Below, piece by piece: positions 25,731-36,106 of a DNA stretch of 64,000 nt (the stretch's first letter is position 1; each line of letters begins with the position of its first letter). Source of the DNA: Achromobacter xylosoxidans (GTDB lineage: Bacteria > Pseudomonadota > Gammaproteobacteria > Burkholderiales > Burkholderiaceae_B); the NCBI RefSeq assembly GCF_002192695.1, contig NZ_MTLG01000125.1:186001-250000 (forward strand), in the 5' to 3' direction. Both the position numbers and the translations under genes were made by a program. The notes under the pieces are model-generated. The model was not told the origin of the DNA and did not search any database. It saw only the letters and a list, made by a program, of their open reading frames with translations.

Positions 25731-26096
25731 CGCGTCCTTGCGGTCGGGGTTGCCGATCCGCAACGAAACGCCGCGGGCCGCGAGACGGCGTGTTTCATGC
25801 GGCCGGGGGACGCATGGTTGCCTGCGATCGCGTGGATCGGGCGGCGGATTCGGCGGCATCGCGCGCCGTCAGGCCGCATCGTTGTTGATGCCGGCATGCA
25901 AGGCATCACGCACGCATACTCATTCTCATTGGCGTGTCGCTTTCTTGTAGCGCTCCTAAAGCGGTTTACCAAATGCAGCGCAAGGCTAGGCGCGGCCCTG
26001 CGCCTGGTGGTAGTCTGCCGGGGTTGCGTACGCGCGGCATCGTGCGCTCCTTTGTCGCGATGCATCTGCGTCGCGCCTGACTGCAAGGAGTCCATC
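25731..26096. other. Intergenic region before bfr
   Basis: 366 bases between the DMT transporter and bfr. A Fur-like box is at 25914-25930. GCAAGGAG at 26084-26091 is the bfr ribosome-binding site. An open frame runs upstream of bfr from 25797 in the same phase, but the good ribosome-binding site and family length fix the start at 26097. No other gene seen. Confidence 0.5.
25914..25930 (+). promoter_or_regulatory. Candidate Fur box upstream of bfr
   Basis: GCATACTCATTCTCATT shares the core ATAxTxATTCTCAT with the box at bfd. It lies about 165 bases before bfr, so the transcript would have a long leader if the promoter is here. Assignment rests on similarity only. Confidence 0.45.
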
Positions 26097-26573
26097 ATGA
26101 AAGGCGATAAAACCGTCATCCAGTTCCTGAACAAGCAACTGACCAACGAACTGACGGCCATCAACCAGTATTTCCTGCATGCCCGCATGCTGAACCATTG
26201 GGGCTTCGACAAGCTGGGCAAGCACGAGTACGAAGAGTCCATCGGCGAAATGAAGCATGCGGATCGTTTGATCGCGCGCATCTTCATGCTGGACGGCCTG
26301 CCCAACCTGCAAGACCTGCACAAGCTGCTGATCGGCGAGGACGTGCCGGAATTGCTGGCCTGTGACCTGAAGCTGGAGCAAGGCGCCCAGGCGACCGTGA
26401 AGGAAGCCATCGCGCATTGCGAATCGGTGCGTGACTACGTCTCGCGCGATCTGTTCCAGGACATCCTGGACGATACCGAAGAGCACATCGACTACCTGGA
26501 AACGCAGATCGACCTGATCGACAAGGTCGGCATCCAGAACTACCTGCAAAGCCAGATGTCCGTGCCGGAGTAA
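26097..26573 (+). CDS. bfr: Bacterioferritin
   Basis: 158 residues, standard length. Ferroxidase ligands E18, E51, H54, E94 and H130 and the haem-ligand M52 (in GEMKHADRLI) are all present by direct count. The bridging glutamate expected at 127 is threonine here (DDTEEH), with glutamates at 128 and 129. It forms a 24-subunit cytoplasmic shell that stores iron and binds haem between subunits; bfd upstream provides its reductant. AAGGAG 6 bases before the ATG fixes the start. Single-gene unit with a strong terminator after it. Confidence 0.95.
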   Translation: MKGDKTVIQFLNKQLTNELTAINQYFLHARMLNHWGFDKLGKHEYEESIGEMKHADRLIARIFMLDGLPNLQDLHKLLIGEDVPELLACDLKLEQGAQATVKEAIAHCESVRDYVSRDLFQDILDDTEEHIDYLETQIDLIDKVGIQNYLQSQMSVPE

Positions 26574-26584
26574 TGTTCCGGTCA

Positions 26585-26618
26585 TAAAAAATGGCGCCCT
26601 GCGGGGCGCCATTTTTTT
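26585..26618. terminator. Bidirectional intrinsic terminator after bfr
   Basis: AAAAAATGGCGCCC, loop TGCG, GGGCGCCATTTTTTTT: a perfect stem with A- and T-runs. It serves bfr and the convergent hypothetical gene. Confidence 0.9.
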
Positions 26619-26653
26619 TGTTGCCACGCGGCCTGCATCGCAGGCGCGGCGGC

Positions 26654-27328
26654 TTACTGCGGGCGCGCCGGGCACTCGGCCATGGTGCCCCAGGCGCGGT
26701 TGGGTCCGCAGTACTTGTTGCGCGCGGCCCAGGAACACGAGGGGCGTTCGAAGAAGCCTTGCGTGGCGCAATGCGCGAGTTCGCGCTTGAGCGCGTCCTG
26801 CCAGCCCAGCGCGCCGGGCGCCTGCGCGGTGTTCGGGGGCGGCGGCGGCGCCTGCACCATTTGCGGCGTGCCGTAGCCGCCAGCCTGGGCCTGGCCGCCG
26901 TTGATGGCGGTGGACGTGCCGGGAGCTTGCAGGTCCAGCGTGCTGACGTCCGACGTACCCGAAGGCAGAGGCACTTGCGAAGCCGCCGCGATTTCGCGGG
27001 CCTGGTCCGGGCTGATGCGTTCGCGCGAGATTTTCACCGCGGGATCGCTGACGCTGTCGAACAGCGAGACGGTATTGACCTGCCACTCGCGGTCGGACGG
27101 CTTGTCGGGCACGCCCAAGGTGCCGTCGATGCGCGGCTGCGGGGGCTGGGCCACGTATGGACGGCCGTTGGCGTCCAGCACGGGCTGCTGGGATGCCGCG
27201 GCATCCTGGCCAGGAGCAGGCGCGGCCACCGGCGCATGCGCCACCAGCCAATCACCCAGTTGAATTCCGCCCCAGGCCGACGCGCCAAGCGCGATCAGGA
27301 GCGTTGCGAATAAGAAACGCCAAGACAT
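26654..27328 (-). CDS. Membrane-anchored hypothetical protein
   Basis: 224 residues from ATG at 27328 (GAGGG five bases upstream). One N-terminal hydrophobic helix (RFLFATLLIALGASAWGGIQLG) could be a signal anchor. Pro/Ala/Gln-rich segments follow (VAAPAPGQDAAASQQ; APPPPPNTAQAPGA), and the C-terminal domain of about 50 residues has four cysteines (LAHCATQ, PSCSW, KYCGPN, AECPA), likely two disulfides outside the inner membrane. I do not recognise the family. It starts 36 bases after prfC and may be co-transcribed with it. Function unknown. Confidence 0.7.
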   Translation of the reverse strand: MSWRFLFATLLIALGASAWGGIQLGDWLVAHAPVAAPAPGQDAAASQQPVLDANGRPYVAQPPQPRIDGTLGVPDKPSDREWQVNTVSLFDSVSDPAVKISRERISPDQAREIAAASQVPLPSGTSDVSTLDLQAPGTSTAINGGQAQAGGYGTPQMVQAPPPPPNTAQAPGALGWQDALKRELAHCATQGFFERPSCSWAARNKYCGPNRAWGTMAECPARPQ

Positions 27329-27364
27329 TGCTACCCTCATCTGCCGTGCGGAACCCCAACGGGT

Positions 27365-28972
27365 CTACGCTTTGTCTCCGAAAACCTTGCCACCGTGTTC
27401 CCGCATGGCATGGAATTTCACATCGGGATACAGTTCCTCGGCCACGCGCAACTGCGCGGGAGAACCGATCAAAAACGCCGCCGCATCCACAACATCATAG
27501 GCGATATGGGCGGCATTGGCATCCATGAACTTGCGCAGCGCCTTGGGGTTTTCAGACGTAATCCAACGTGCCATTGTGTAGCGGGAAGGCAGCATCCGCG
27601 CGTCCACGCCGTACTCGGTCTTCAGGCGGTGCGCGACCACCTCGAACTGCAGCTGGCCGACCGCGCCCAGCAGCAGCGAGCCGCCGGCGGCCTCGGGACG
27701 GAACACCTGGATGGCCCCTTCCTCGCCCAATTGGGTGAGGCCGGTGCGCAGTTGTTTGGTACGCAGCGGATCCTTCACTTCCACGGCCTGGAACAGCTCG
27801 GGGGCGAAGAACGGCAGGCCGGTGAATTGCAGCGTCTCGCCTTCGGTCAGCACGTCGCCCAGTTGCAGCACGCCGTGGTTGGGTATGCCGATCACGTCGC
27901 CGGCATAGGCCTCGTCCAGCAGTTCGCGCCGCTGCGACAGGAACGACACCACGTTGTTGGGGCGCATTTCCTTGTTGGTGCGCGCGACCTTCAGGCGCAT
28001 GCCGCGCTCGAAGCGGCCGGAGCTGACGCGCACGAACGCGACGCGGTCGCGGTGGGCCGGATCCATGTTGGCCTGCACCTTGAACACCACGCCGGTGAAC
28101 TTGGGCTCCACGGGCTGCACCAGCCGCTGCATGGACACGCGCGGGCCCGGGGGCGGCGCCTGTTCGACCAGCGCGTCCAGCACTTCCTGCACGCCGAAGT
28201 TGTTGATGGCGGAGCCGAAGAACACGGGCGTCTGCTTGCCGGCCAGGAACTGTTCGCGGTCGAAGGCGGGCGCGGCTTCGTTGATGAGTTCGATCTCGCC
28301 GCTGGCCTGCTCGAACGCCGAGCCGAAGCGCCGGGCGATCTCGGGATTGCTCAGGCCTTCGATGAAGTCGTCCTTGTCCGAGCGGCGTTCCTGGCCGGGG
28401 CGGAACACGCGCATGCGGTCCTGGCGGATGTCGAACACGCCGCCGAAAGCCTTGCCCATGCCGACCGGCCAGGAGAACGGCACCGCGTCCATGCCCAGGT
28501 GGCCTTCGATCTCGGACAGCAGTTCGAGCGGCTCGCGCACTTCGCGGTCCATCTTGTTGATGAACGTGATGATGGGCGTGTTGCGCGCGCGGCAGACCTG
28601 CAGGAGGCGGATGGTTTGCGGTTCCACGCCGTTGGCGGCGTCGATCACCATGAGCGCGGCGTCCACCGCCGTCAGCACCCGGTACGTGTCTTCCGAGAAG
28701 TCCGCGTGGCCCGGGGTGTCGAGCAGGTTGATGACGCAATCGCGGTATTCCATCTGCATCACCGAGGACGCCACGGAAATGCCGCGCTGCTTTTCGATTT
28801 CCATCCAGTCGGACGAGGCGTGGCGCGACGCCTTGCGCGCCTTGACGCTGCCGGCGATCTGGATCGCGCCTGCGAACAGCAACAGCTTTTCGGTCAGTGT
28901 CGTCTTGCCCGCGTCGGGGTGGGAGATGATGGCGAACGTACGGCGCCGCGCTACTTCGTGAGGGATGTTCAT
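27365..28972 (-). CDS. prfC: Peptide chain release factor 3
   Basis: 535 residues from ATG at 28972. GTPase motifs: G1 SHPDAGKTTLTEK, G2/G3 region DTPGHADFSED, G4 NKMDRE. The EF-Tu-like second domain and C-terminal RF3 domain follow (GAVGQLQFEVVAHRLK). RF3 recycles RF1/RF2 from the ribosome after termination using GTP. An in-frame extension to 29077 is rejected because the conserved N-terminus begins MNIPHEVARRRTFAIISHPD, in two blocks of the family. The ribosome-binding site is weak (no clear GGAG). Confidence 0.95.
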   Translation of the reverse strand: MNIPHEVARRRTFAIISHPDAGKTTLTEKLLLFAGAIQIAGSVKARKASRHASSDWMEIEKQRGISVASSVMQMEYRDCVINLLDTPGHADFSEDTYRVLTAVDAALMVIDAANGVEPQTIRLLQVCRARNTPIITFINKMDREVREPLELLSEIEGHLGMDAVPFSWPVGMGKAFGGVFDIRQDRMRVFRPGQERRSDKDDFIEGLSNPEIARRFGSAFEQASGEIELINEAAPAFDREQFLAGKQTPVFFGSAINNFGVQEVLDALVEQAPPPGPRVSMQRLVQPVEPKFTGVVFKVQANMDPAHRDRVAFVRVSSGRFERGMRLKVARTNKEMRPNNVVSFLSQRRELLDEAYAGDVIGIPNHGVLQLGDVLTEGETLQFTGLPFFAPELFQAVEVKDPLRTKQLRTGLTQLGEEGAIQVFRPEAAGGSLLLGAVGQLQFEVVAHRLKTEYGVDARMLPSRYTMARWITSENPKALRKFMDANAAHIAYDVVDAAAFLIGSPAQLRVAEELYPDVKFHAMREHGGKVFGDKA

Positions 28973-29031
28973 GATCGGAAGGATTTTACTTGGCGCCGCT
29001 TTTGGGCCCGGCGCGGTCCGGTATCGGGCAT

Positions 29032-29075
29032 GAAAACGCGCGGGGCACGCACCGTCGCCGGCGCATGCCCCGCGC
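29032..29075 (-). terminator. Intrinsic terminator after LysE-family gene
   Basis: On the minus strand GCGCGGGGCA (29075-29066) pairs with TGCCCCGCGC (29047-29038) around an 18-base inner segment; GTTTTC follows. It is placed between the LysE-family gene and prfC. Confidence 0.65.
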
Positions 29076-29082
29076 ATGGGAT

Positions 29083-29712
29083 TCAGGAATGGCGGCGGAA
29101 CGACGCCAGGAATACGCCGGCCAGGATGAACAGCGAGCCGAAGGTCCGGTTCATCCAGCGGATGTGCTTGGCGCTGCGCAGCAGGCGCAGCACGCGCGCC
29201 GCCAGCAGCGTGTACACGCCCATGGCCACCAGGTCGGTGAACGCCAGCGTGGCGGCGATTGCCGCGTATTGCTGCGTCAGCGGCAGCGCGGTGTCCACGA
29301 ACTGCGGCACCACGGCCAGCAGGAACACCGTGCCCTTGGGGTTCATGGTGTTGATCAGGAAACCGCGCAGCACCAGTTCACGGATCGTGGCGCGCTTGGG
29401 GTCGCCGGAATCCACCGTGACGGGCGCCGCATCCGTGCGGATCTGGCGCACGCCCAGGTAGATCAGGTAGGCCACGCCCAGGTACTTGACCACGTTGAAG
29501 GCCATTTCGGACGTGGCCAGCACCGCGCCCAGGCCCACGGCCACCACCACGAACTGGAACAGGATGCCCATGATCAGGCCGGCCGTGTTCCAGTAGCCGC
29601 GCGCGAAGCCGTATTTCAGCCCGGAGGACATCGCCGAGATCGCTCCCGCGCCGGGCGAGAACGAAATGGCCCAGGAGGCCAGGAAGAACGTCAACCAGGT
29701 AGACAAGGGCAT
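29083..29712 (-). CDS. LysE/RhtB-family exporter
   Basis: 209 residues, about six membrane helices. The first helix carries SFSPGAGAISAMSSGLKYG, the RhtB-group variant of the TPGP motif. FLINTMNPKGTVFLLAVVPQF is the conserved central block and is close to RhtB (homoserine/homoserine-lactone efflux). Substrate not proven. It lies 32 bases after the helicase gene on the same strand and is separated from prfC by a terminator. A second LysE-type exporter is at 1932-2558; the two are only distantly similar. Confidence 0.88.
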   Translation of the reverse strand: MPLSTWLTFFLASWAISFSPGAGAISAMSSGLKYGFARGYWNTAGLIMGILFQFVVVAVGLGAVLATSEMAFNVVKYLGVAYLIYLGVRQIRTDAAPVTVDSGDPKRATIRELVLRGFLINTMNPKGTVFLLAVVPQFVDTALPLTQQYAAIAATLAFTDLVAMGVYTLLAARVLRLLRSAKHIRWMNRTFGSLFILAGVFLASFRRHS

Positions 29713-29744
29713 GGCGCGGATCCGTGGGTGGCGGTTGCGGGATA

Positions 29745-31271
29745 TTACTTGCTCAGCAGCGCGGCGCGCGGCGCGCCCGAGGGACGTCCGGAGCCGCCGT
29801 TGCCTGCCGGGCGGCCAGTGCCCTCCGGACGGCGATGGTTCTGCTGCGGACGGCCTTCGTTGCGGCCGGCGTGGGCCGGACGATCGGCAGGCTTGCCGTC
29901 GCGCGGGCCATGGTTGGCGCGGCCTTCGCCGCCGGCACGGGCCGGAGCGGGGGCGCGGCCGCCAGCCGCGGCGCGGGGCTGGCCCTGGCCTTGGGCCGGC
30001 CGCGAGCGGCCGCCGTTGCCATTGCCGTTGCCGCTACGGCCGCCATTGCGGCCGCCGCCGCCGCGCGGGCTGCGGCTGTCTTCGTCGCGTTCCTGGCGGT
30101 CGAAAGCCGCGGCGGTCGTGGCCGGCGGCGTCCAGCCTTCCACGGGCTTGCGCTCGATGGTCTTCTTGATCAGGCGTTCGATGTCCTTCAACAGCTTGAT
30201 TTCGCTGTTGTCGACCAGCGAGACCGCGGCGCCGGTGGCGCCGGCGCGGCCGGTGCGACCGATGCGGTGCACGTAGTCTTCGGGCACGTTCGGCAATTCG
30301 AAGTTCACCACCTGGGGCAGTTGGTCGATATCCAGGCCGCGGGCGGCGATGTCGGTCGCCACCAGCACCGTCACGGTGCTGTCCTTGAAGCCGGCCAGGG
30401 CGCGGGTGCGGGCCGATTGGCTCTTGTTGCCGTGGATGGCGGCGGCGGTCAGGCCGTCCTTGACCAGCTTTTCGGCCAGGCGGTTGGCGCCGTGCTTGGT
30501 GCGGGTGAACACCAGCACCTGGTGCCAGCCGCTTTCGCGGATGATGTGGCTGATGAGGTCGCGCTTGTGGTGCTGTTCCACCATGTGCACCGTCTGGGTG
30601 ACCAGCTCGGTGGCGGTGTTGCGCGGGGTGACCGAGACTTCGCCCGGGTTGTTCAGCACGCCGCGCGCCAGGGTGCGGATCTCGTCGGAGAACGTGGCCG
30701 AGAACAGCAGGTTCTGACGTTGCCTGGGCAGCAGCGCGAGGATCTTGCGGATGTCGCGGATGAAGCCCATGTCCAGCATGCGGTCGGCTTCGTCCAGCAC
30801 CAGGATTTCGACGCCGGACAGGTCCACGGTCTTCTGGCCGCAGTGGTCCAGCAGGCGGCCCGGGGTGGCGACCAGGATGTCCAGCGGCTTTCTCAGCGCG
30901 GAGATCTGGGGATTGATATTGACGCCGCCGAACATCACCATGGAGGACAGCGGGGTGTACTTGCCATAGGTCTGCACGGATTCCTCGACCTGCGCGGTCA
31001 ACTCACGCGTCGGGGTCAGGATCAGGCAGCGCGGGCGGCCGGGCTTGCGCAGCTCGGGCTTTTTCTGCATCAGCAGGTGCAGGATGGGCAGCGTGAAGCC
31101 GGCGGTCTTGCCGGTGCCGGTCTGGGCGGCGGCGAGCAGGTCGCCACCCTTGAGGACCTGGGGAATGGCCTGGGCCTGAATGGGGGTGGGCGCGGTGTAG
31201 CCGGTTTCGGCAATGGCGCGCAACAGGGAATCAGCCAGCCCAAGGTCGGCAAAAGGGGAAGAGGTAGTCAA
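29745..31271 (-). CDS. rhlE: DEAD-box RNA helicase, RhlE type
   Basis: 508 residues from a TTG at 31271, which has GGAG five bases upstream and places the protein start at TTSSPFADLGLADSLL. No ATG is usable nearby: the open frame extends to 31484 but that part reads as non-coding. Motifs in order: Q-motif TPIQAQAIP, Walker A AAQTGTGKT, PTRELTAQ, TPGRLLD, DEAD (VLDEADRML), SAT, ATDIAARGLDID and HRIGRTGRAG. The last about 120 residues are Gly/Arg/Asn/Pro-rich (GGGGRNGGRSGNGNGNGG), a disordered RNA-binding tail. It remodels RNA in ribosome assembly and cold adaptation. Confidence 0.92.
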   Translation of the reverse strand: MTTSSPFADLGLADSLLRAIAETGYTAPTPIQAQAIPQVLKGGDLLAAAQTGTGKTAGFTLPILHLLMQKKPELRKPGRPRCLILTPTRELTAQVEESVQTYGKYTPLSSMVMFGGVNINPQISALRKPLDILVATPGRLLDHCGQKTVDLSGVEILVLDEADRMLDMGFIRDIRKILALLPRQRQNLLFSATFSDEIRTLARGVLNNPGEVSVTPRNTATELVTQTVHMVEQHHKRDLISHIIRESGWHQVLVFTRTKHGANRLAEKLVKDGLTAAAIHGNKSQSARTRALAGFKDSTVTVLVATDIAARGLDIDQLPQVVNFELPNVPEDYVHRIGRTGRAGATGAAVSLVDNSEIKLLKDIERLIKKTIERKPVEGWTPPATTAAAFDRQERDEDSRSPRGGGGRNGGRSGNGNGNGGRSRPAQGQGQPRAAAGGRAPAPARAGGEGRANHGPRDGKPADRPAHAGRNEGRPQQNHRRPEGTGRPAGNGGSGRPSGAPRAALLSK

Positions 31272-31575
31272 AACAACTCCAGCGGCAGCCCGTCGCTCAA
31301 GTTGAGAGACTCCAATCCAGGCGGACGAATAAAGGAGAAAAGGGAAGCGCCCTGACGGGCGAAGCTTGGCAGCGAAGGGCCTAGCGGACGTGCGCAGATT
31401 GGCAAAACGCACTGGCGGATTGTAGCTGATGTGGCGTTGCAGCACCTTCCGGGTGGGACGGTTCTGTATCAATAAGCAACACATTGCAGCGCCTTTGCAC
31501 GAAATAAGTGTTTTCCCTAGGCTGCAATCCCTATAATCCGTCCGCTTTCATCCATTTGAAGAATAAAGGATCGCA
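31272..31575. other. Divergent intergenic region rhlE / DUF945 gene
   Basis: 304 bases. A sigma-70 promoter for the plus-strand gene lies at 31509-31537. On the rhlE side a long leader of up to 200 bases is possible, with a small CGCCC/GGGCG stem and a pyrimidine-rich run; cold-inducible helicase mRNAs often have such leaders. No gene seen. Confidence 0.4.
31509..31537 (+). promoter_or_regulatory. Probable sigma-70 promoter of the DUF945 gene
   Basis: A perfect TATAAT at 31532-31537 with TGTTTT 17 bases upstream (31509-31514). The start codon is 39 bases after the -10 box. The -35 match is weak. Confidence 0.5.
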
Positions 31576-33048
31576 ATGAAAAAATCGGCAATAGTGGGCG
31601 TAGTCGTCGCGCTGGGCGCAGTGTGGACCGGCACGGCTTGGTATACGGGCCAGAAGGCCGAGGCTTTCGTCAAGCAATCGATCGAGCAGGCCAACCTTGA
31701 GCTGAAGAAGGTTGGCGAAAAATGGGGTGTGACCCCCGTGGTTGAGCTGGTGTCGTTCGATCGCGGCGTGTTCTCGTCCACCGAACGCTACCGCGTCAAG
31801 TTCACCGAGCCGGCCGCCGACGGCAAGCCTGCCATCGACCACGAACTCGTGTTCCTCGAGCACCTGGACCACGGCCCCTTCCCGCTGTCCAACCTGAAGT
31901 CGGGCTCGTTTGCGCCCGCCATGGTGGCCAGCCGCTTCCAGCTGGAAGAGACGCCCCTGGTCAAGGAATGGTTCGCCGCCGCCAAGGGCGCGGTGCCGCT
32001 GTCGGGCGCCTATAGCGTCAGCTACGCCAAGAACATCAGCGGCAACTTCGACATGGCGCCGGTCGAGTTCGCCAAGGACGCCAACAGCCTGAAGTTCTCG
32101 GGCATGAAGGGCGACGTGACCTACGCCACCGGCAGCAAGCACGGCACGGTCGCGCTGAAGGCCGACAGCCTGACGCTGGCCGGCCAGTCTGAAGAAAGCG
32201 ACATCGTCGGCATGACCATGACCGGCCTGACCCTGACCAGCGACATGACGCCGGCCTCCAACGACATGTACGTGGGCAGCCAGAAGGTTGCGCTCAAGAA
32301 CTGGACCATCACGTCCAAGGAAAAGCCGCCGGTCCAGCTCAAGGACACCGCCATCACCGTCGACATGACCGAAGCCAACTCGCTCATGGGCGTGAAGATG
32401 GCCATGGATTTCGGCATGATCAATGTGCAGGACAAGGACATGGCCGGCCTGAAGCTGGTCCTGGACGCGCAGAAGCTGGATTCCAAGGCCTTCAAGGCGC
32501 TGAACGACGTCTATGAAGCCGCTTCGCGCCGCATGATGCAGAGCAAGGGCGACGAGCAGTCGCCCCAGTTCACGGACGAGGAAATGCAGATCGTCAAGAC
32601 CAACGTCGACCTGCTGCTGGCCGGCAACCCGACGCTGGCGGTGTCGCCGCTGGAAGTGCGTACCGCCAACGGCACGTCGACTTTCAACCTGGATCTGGAC
32701 ATGGCCAAGCCGGCCTCGCTGGACGGTGAGTTCGCCGATACGCTGAAGCAGGCGATCCGCAAGCTCAATGCCAAGCTGGTGCTGTCCAAGGGCAACCTGA
32801 GCGACCTGATGGCCATCGAACCGCAGGTGCGCGGCGTGCCGGCCGAGCAGGCCCAGCAGACCGCCAAGGGCCAGGCTGAAATGGTTGGCACCATGGCTAC
32901 CGCCATGGGCATGGCCAAGGTCGAAAACAACAACATCGTGACCTACCTGAACTACGCCGACGGCCAGGTCGATTTCAACGGCAAGAAGATGCCGGTCGAG
33001 CAGTTCCTGATGATGGTCATGAGCGGCGCGATGGGCGGCGCCCGCTAA
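31576..33048 (+). CDS. YdgA/DUF945-family protein
   Basis: 490 residues. An N-terminal hydrophobic segment (IVGVVVALGAVWTGTAWYTG) is followed by QKAEAFVKQSIEQAN, the usual opening of DUF945 (E. coli YdgA/YihF) proteins. The long remainder is soluble and beta-rich, located in the periplasm and probably anchored by the first helix. The family has no firm function; YdgA is a nonessential envelope protein. AAAGGA about 8 bases before ATG supports the start. Single-gene unit with its own promoter and strong terminator. Confidence 0.82.
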   Translation: MKKSAIVGVVVALGAVWTGTAWYTGQKAEAFVKQSIEQANLELKKVGEKWGVTPVVELVSFDRGVFSSTERYRVKFTEPAADGKPAIDHELVFLEHLDHGPFPLSNLKSGSFAPAMVASRFQLEETPLVKEWFAAAKGAVPLSGAYSVSYAKNISGNFDMAPVEFAKDANSLKFSGMKGDVTYATGSKHGTVALKADSLTLAGQSEESDIVGMTMTGLTLTSDMTPASNDMYVGSQKVALKNWTITSKEKPPVQLKDTAITVDMTEANSLMGVKMAMDFGMINVQDKDMAGLKLVLDAQKLDSKAFKALNDVYEAASRRMMQSKGDEQSPQFTDEEMQIVKTNVDLLLAGNPTLAVSPLEVRTANGTSTFNLDLDMAKPASLDGEFADTLKQAIRKLNAKLVLSKGNLSDLMAIEPQVRGVPAEQAQQTAKGQAEMVGTMATAMGMAKVENNNIVTYLNYADGQVDFNGKKMPVEQFLMMVMSGAMGGAR

Positions 33049-33077
33049 GCCGGCCAACCACTCGCAGCTAGCTGTAC

Positions 33078-33112
33078 AAAGGCCGCCGCGCCCTGGGCGC
33101 GGCGGCCTTTTT
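33078..33112 (+). terminator. Intrinsic terminator after DUF945 gene
   Basis: AAAGGCCGCCGCGCC, loop CTG, GGCGCGGCGGCCTTTTT: a perfect 12-base GC stem (33081-33107) with a five-T run, usable in both directions for the convergent amidohydrolase gene. Confidence 0.88.
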
Positions 33113-33137
33113 CATTGCGGGCCGGGGCTGTCGCGTT

Positions 33138-34346
33138 TCAGAGCGGCAAGGCGCCGGCAGCGACTTCGCCATTGCGCAGCACCGCCACATGGAAGCGCTT
33201 GTCGGCCGCCTTCATGATGTCTTCGGTGGGATCGCCCTGCACCAGCAGCAGATCGGCCACGTTGCCTTCGGCGATGGCGCCGTGCCGGTCCATGCCCATC
33301 AGGTCGTGCCCGCGCGAGGTGCCCGCGATCAGCGCGTCCACGGGCGTCATGCCGAACTCCACCATGTAGGCAAGCTCCATGGCGTTCTCGCCGTGCAGGT
33401 TGAACGGGGTGCCGGCGTCGGTGCCGAGCGCGATGCGCCCGCCCGCCTTGTAGTACATCTGGAACGACTCGCGGTGGCGCTGCTCCACCGCCCGTGCCTT
33501 GTCGACGGCGTACGCGGGAATGCCGTTGTCGGCATTGGAGATGATGTTGCGGATGGCGGCGATGGTGGGCACCAGATAGGTCTGGGCGTCCAGCATCTCG
33601 CGCAGGCACTCGTCGTCCATGAAGATGCCGTGTTCGATGGAATCGATGCCGGCGCGCACCGCGTTCAGGATGCCCAGCGTGCCCTGCGCATGGCTGGCGG
33701 TGCTCTTGCGGAAGCGCTTGGCCTCGTGCACGCCGGCCTTCATTTCGTCGAAGCTGTAGTGCGCGTCCATGGGGCTGACGCCCGGCGTCATGACGCCGCC
33801 CGTGGCCATGATCTTCACCAGGTCGCAGCCGGCGTGGACCTGTTCGCGCACCGCCTTGATCACGTCCTCGCAGCCGTCGGCGACGCGGCCGATGCGGTTG
33901 CCGTGGCCGCCCGTCATGCAGATGATGCGGCCCGAGGCCTTGATCGTGGGGCCCGGGAACACGCCGCGCGCGATCGCGTCGCGCACGCCGAACTCCAGGT
34001 AGTCCTTGCCGCCGCAATCGCGCAGCGCGGTGACGCCGCCGCGCAGGCTGGCCTGGGCGTTTTCCAGCGCGGTCAGCGTGATCTGCGCGGGGCCTTGCTT
34101 GCTCAGCTGCGCATTGGGATCGGCGCCGCCTGTGTAGACCAGATGAACGTGGCAGTCGGCCAGACTGGGCATCAGGGTCATGCCGTCGGTGCGCACGGTT
34201 GCGCCGGCGTAGCCGGAGAACTCTCCAGCCGGCGCCACGCGCGCCACATGTGCATCTTCGACCAGCACGCCATGGTTGGATAGCAGCTTGCCCTTGCCGT
34301 CGAAAACCTGCCCGCCTATGAACAGGGTCTGTCGTGTCGCCGTCAT
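33138..34346 (-). CDS. Metal-dependent amidohydrolase (imidazolonepropionase/prolidase-like)
   Basis: 402 residues from ATG at 34346 (GGAG 6 bases upstream). The metal-binding pattern is complete: SLADCHVHLVY (HxH), KIMATGGVM (bridging lysine position), ASHAQGTLG, IEHGIFMD and LGTDAGTPF (final aspartate). A C-terminal composite beta-domain contains EGNVADLLLVQGDP. Relatives hydrolyse Xaa-Pro dipeptides, N-acyl compounds or organophosphates. It starts 25 bases after the double ATPase of the peptide-type importer, so it is probably the last gene of that operon and cleaves the imported compound. Cytoplasmic; exact substrate unknown. Confidence 0.85.
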   Translation of the reverse strand: MTATRQTLFIGGQVFDGKGKLLSNHGVLVEDAHVARVAPAGEFSGYAGATVRTDGMTLMPSLADCHVHLVYTGGADPNAQLSKQGPAQITLTALENAQASLRGGVTALRDCGGKDYLEFGVRDAIARGVFPGPTIKASGRIICMTGGHGNRIGRVADGCEDVIKAVREQVHAGCDLVKIMATGGVMTPGVSPMDAHYSFDEMKAGVHEAKRFRKSTASHAQGTLGILNAVRAGIDSIEHGIFMDDECLREMLDAQTYLVPTIAAIRNIISNADNGIPAYAVDKARAVEQRHRESFQMYYKAGGRIALGTDAGTPFNLHGENAMELAYMVEFGMTPVDALIAGTSRGHDLMGMDRHGAIAEGNVADLLLVQGDPTEDIMKAADKRFHVAVLRNGEVAAGALPL

Positions 34347-34371
34347 GTCTCGCTCCGGGTTGCGCCTGGCG

Positions 34372-36099
<1,728 letters not shown>

Positions 36100-36106
36100 G
36101 GCTTCC

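Noticed and set aside
25797..26096. N-terminal extension of bacterioferritin
   Set aside because: The frame is open, but the family length and AAGGAG at 26086 fix the start at 26097.
27395..29461. A 688-codon plus-strand open frame opposite prfC
   Set aside because: Antisense shadow of prfC and the LysE-family gene; composition is typical of reversed high-GC codons.
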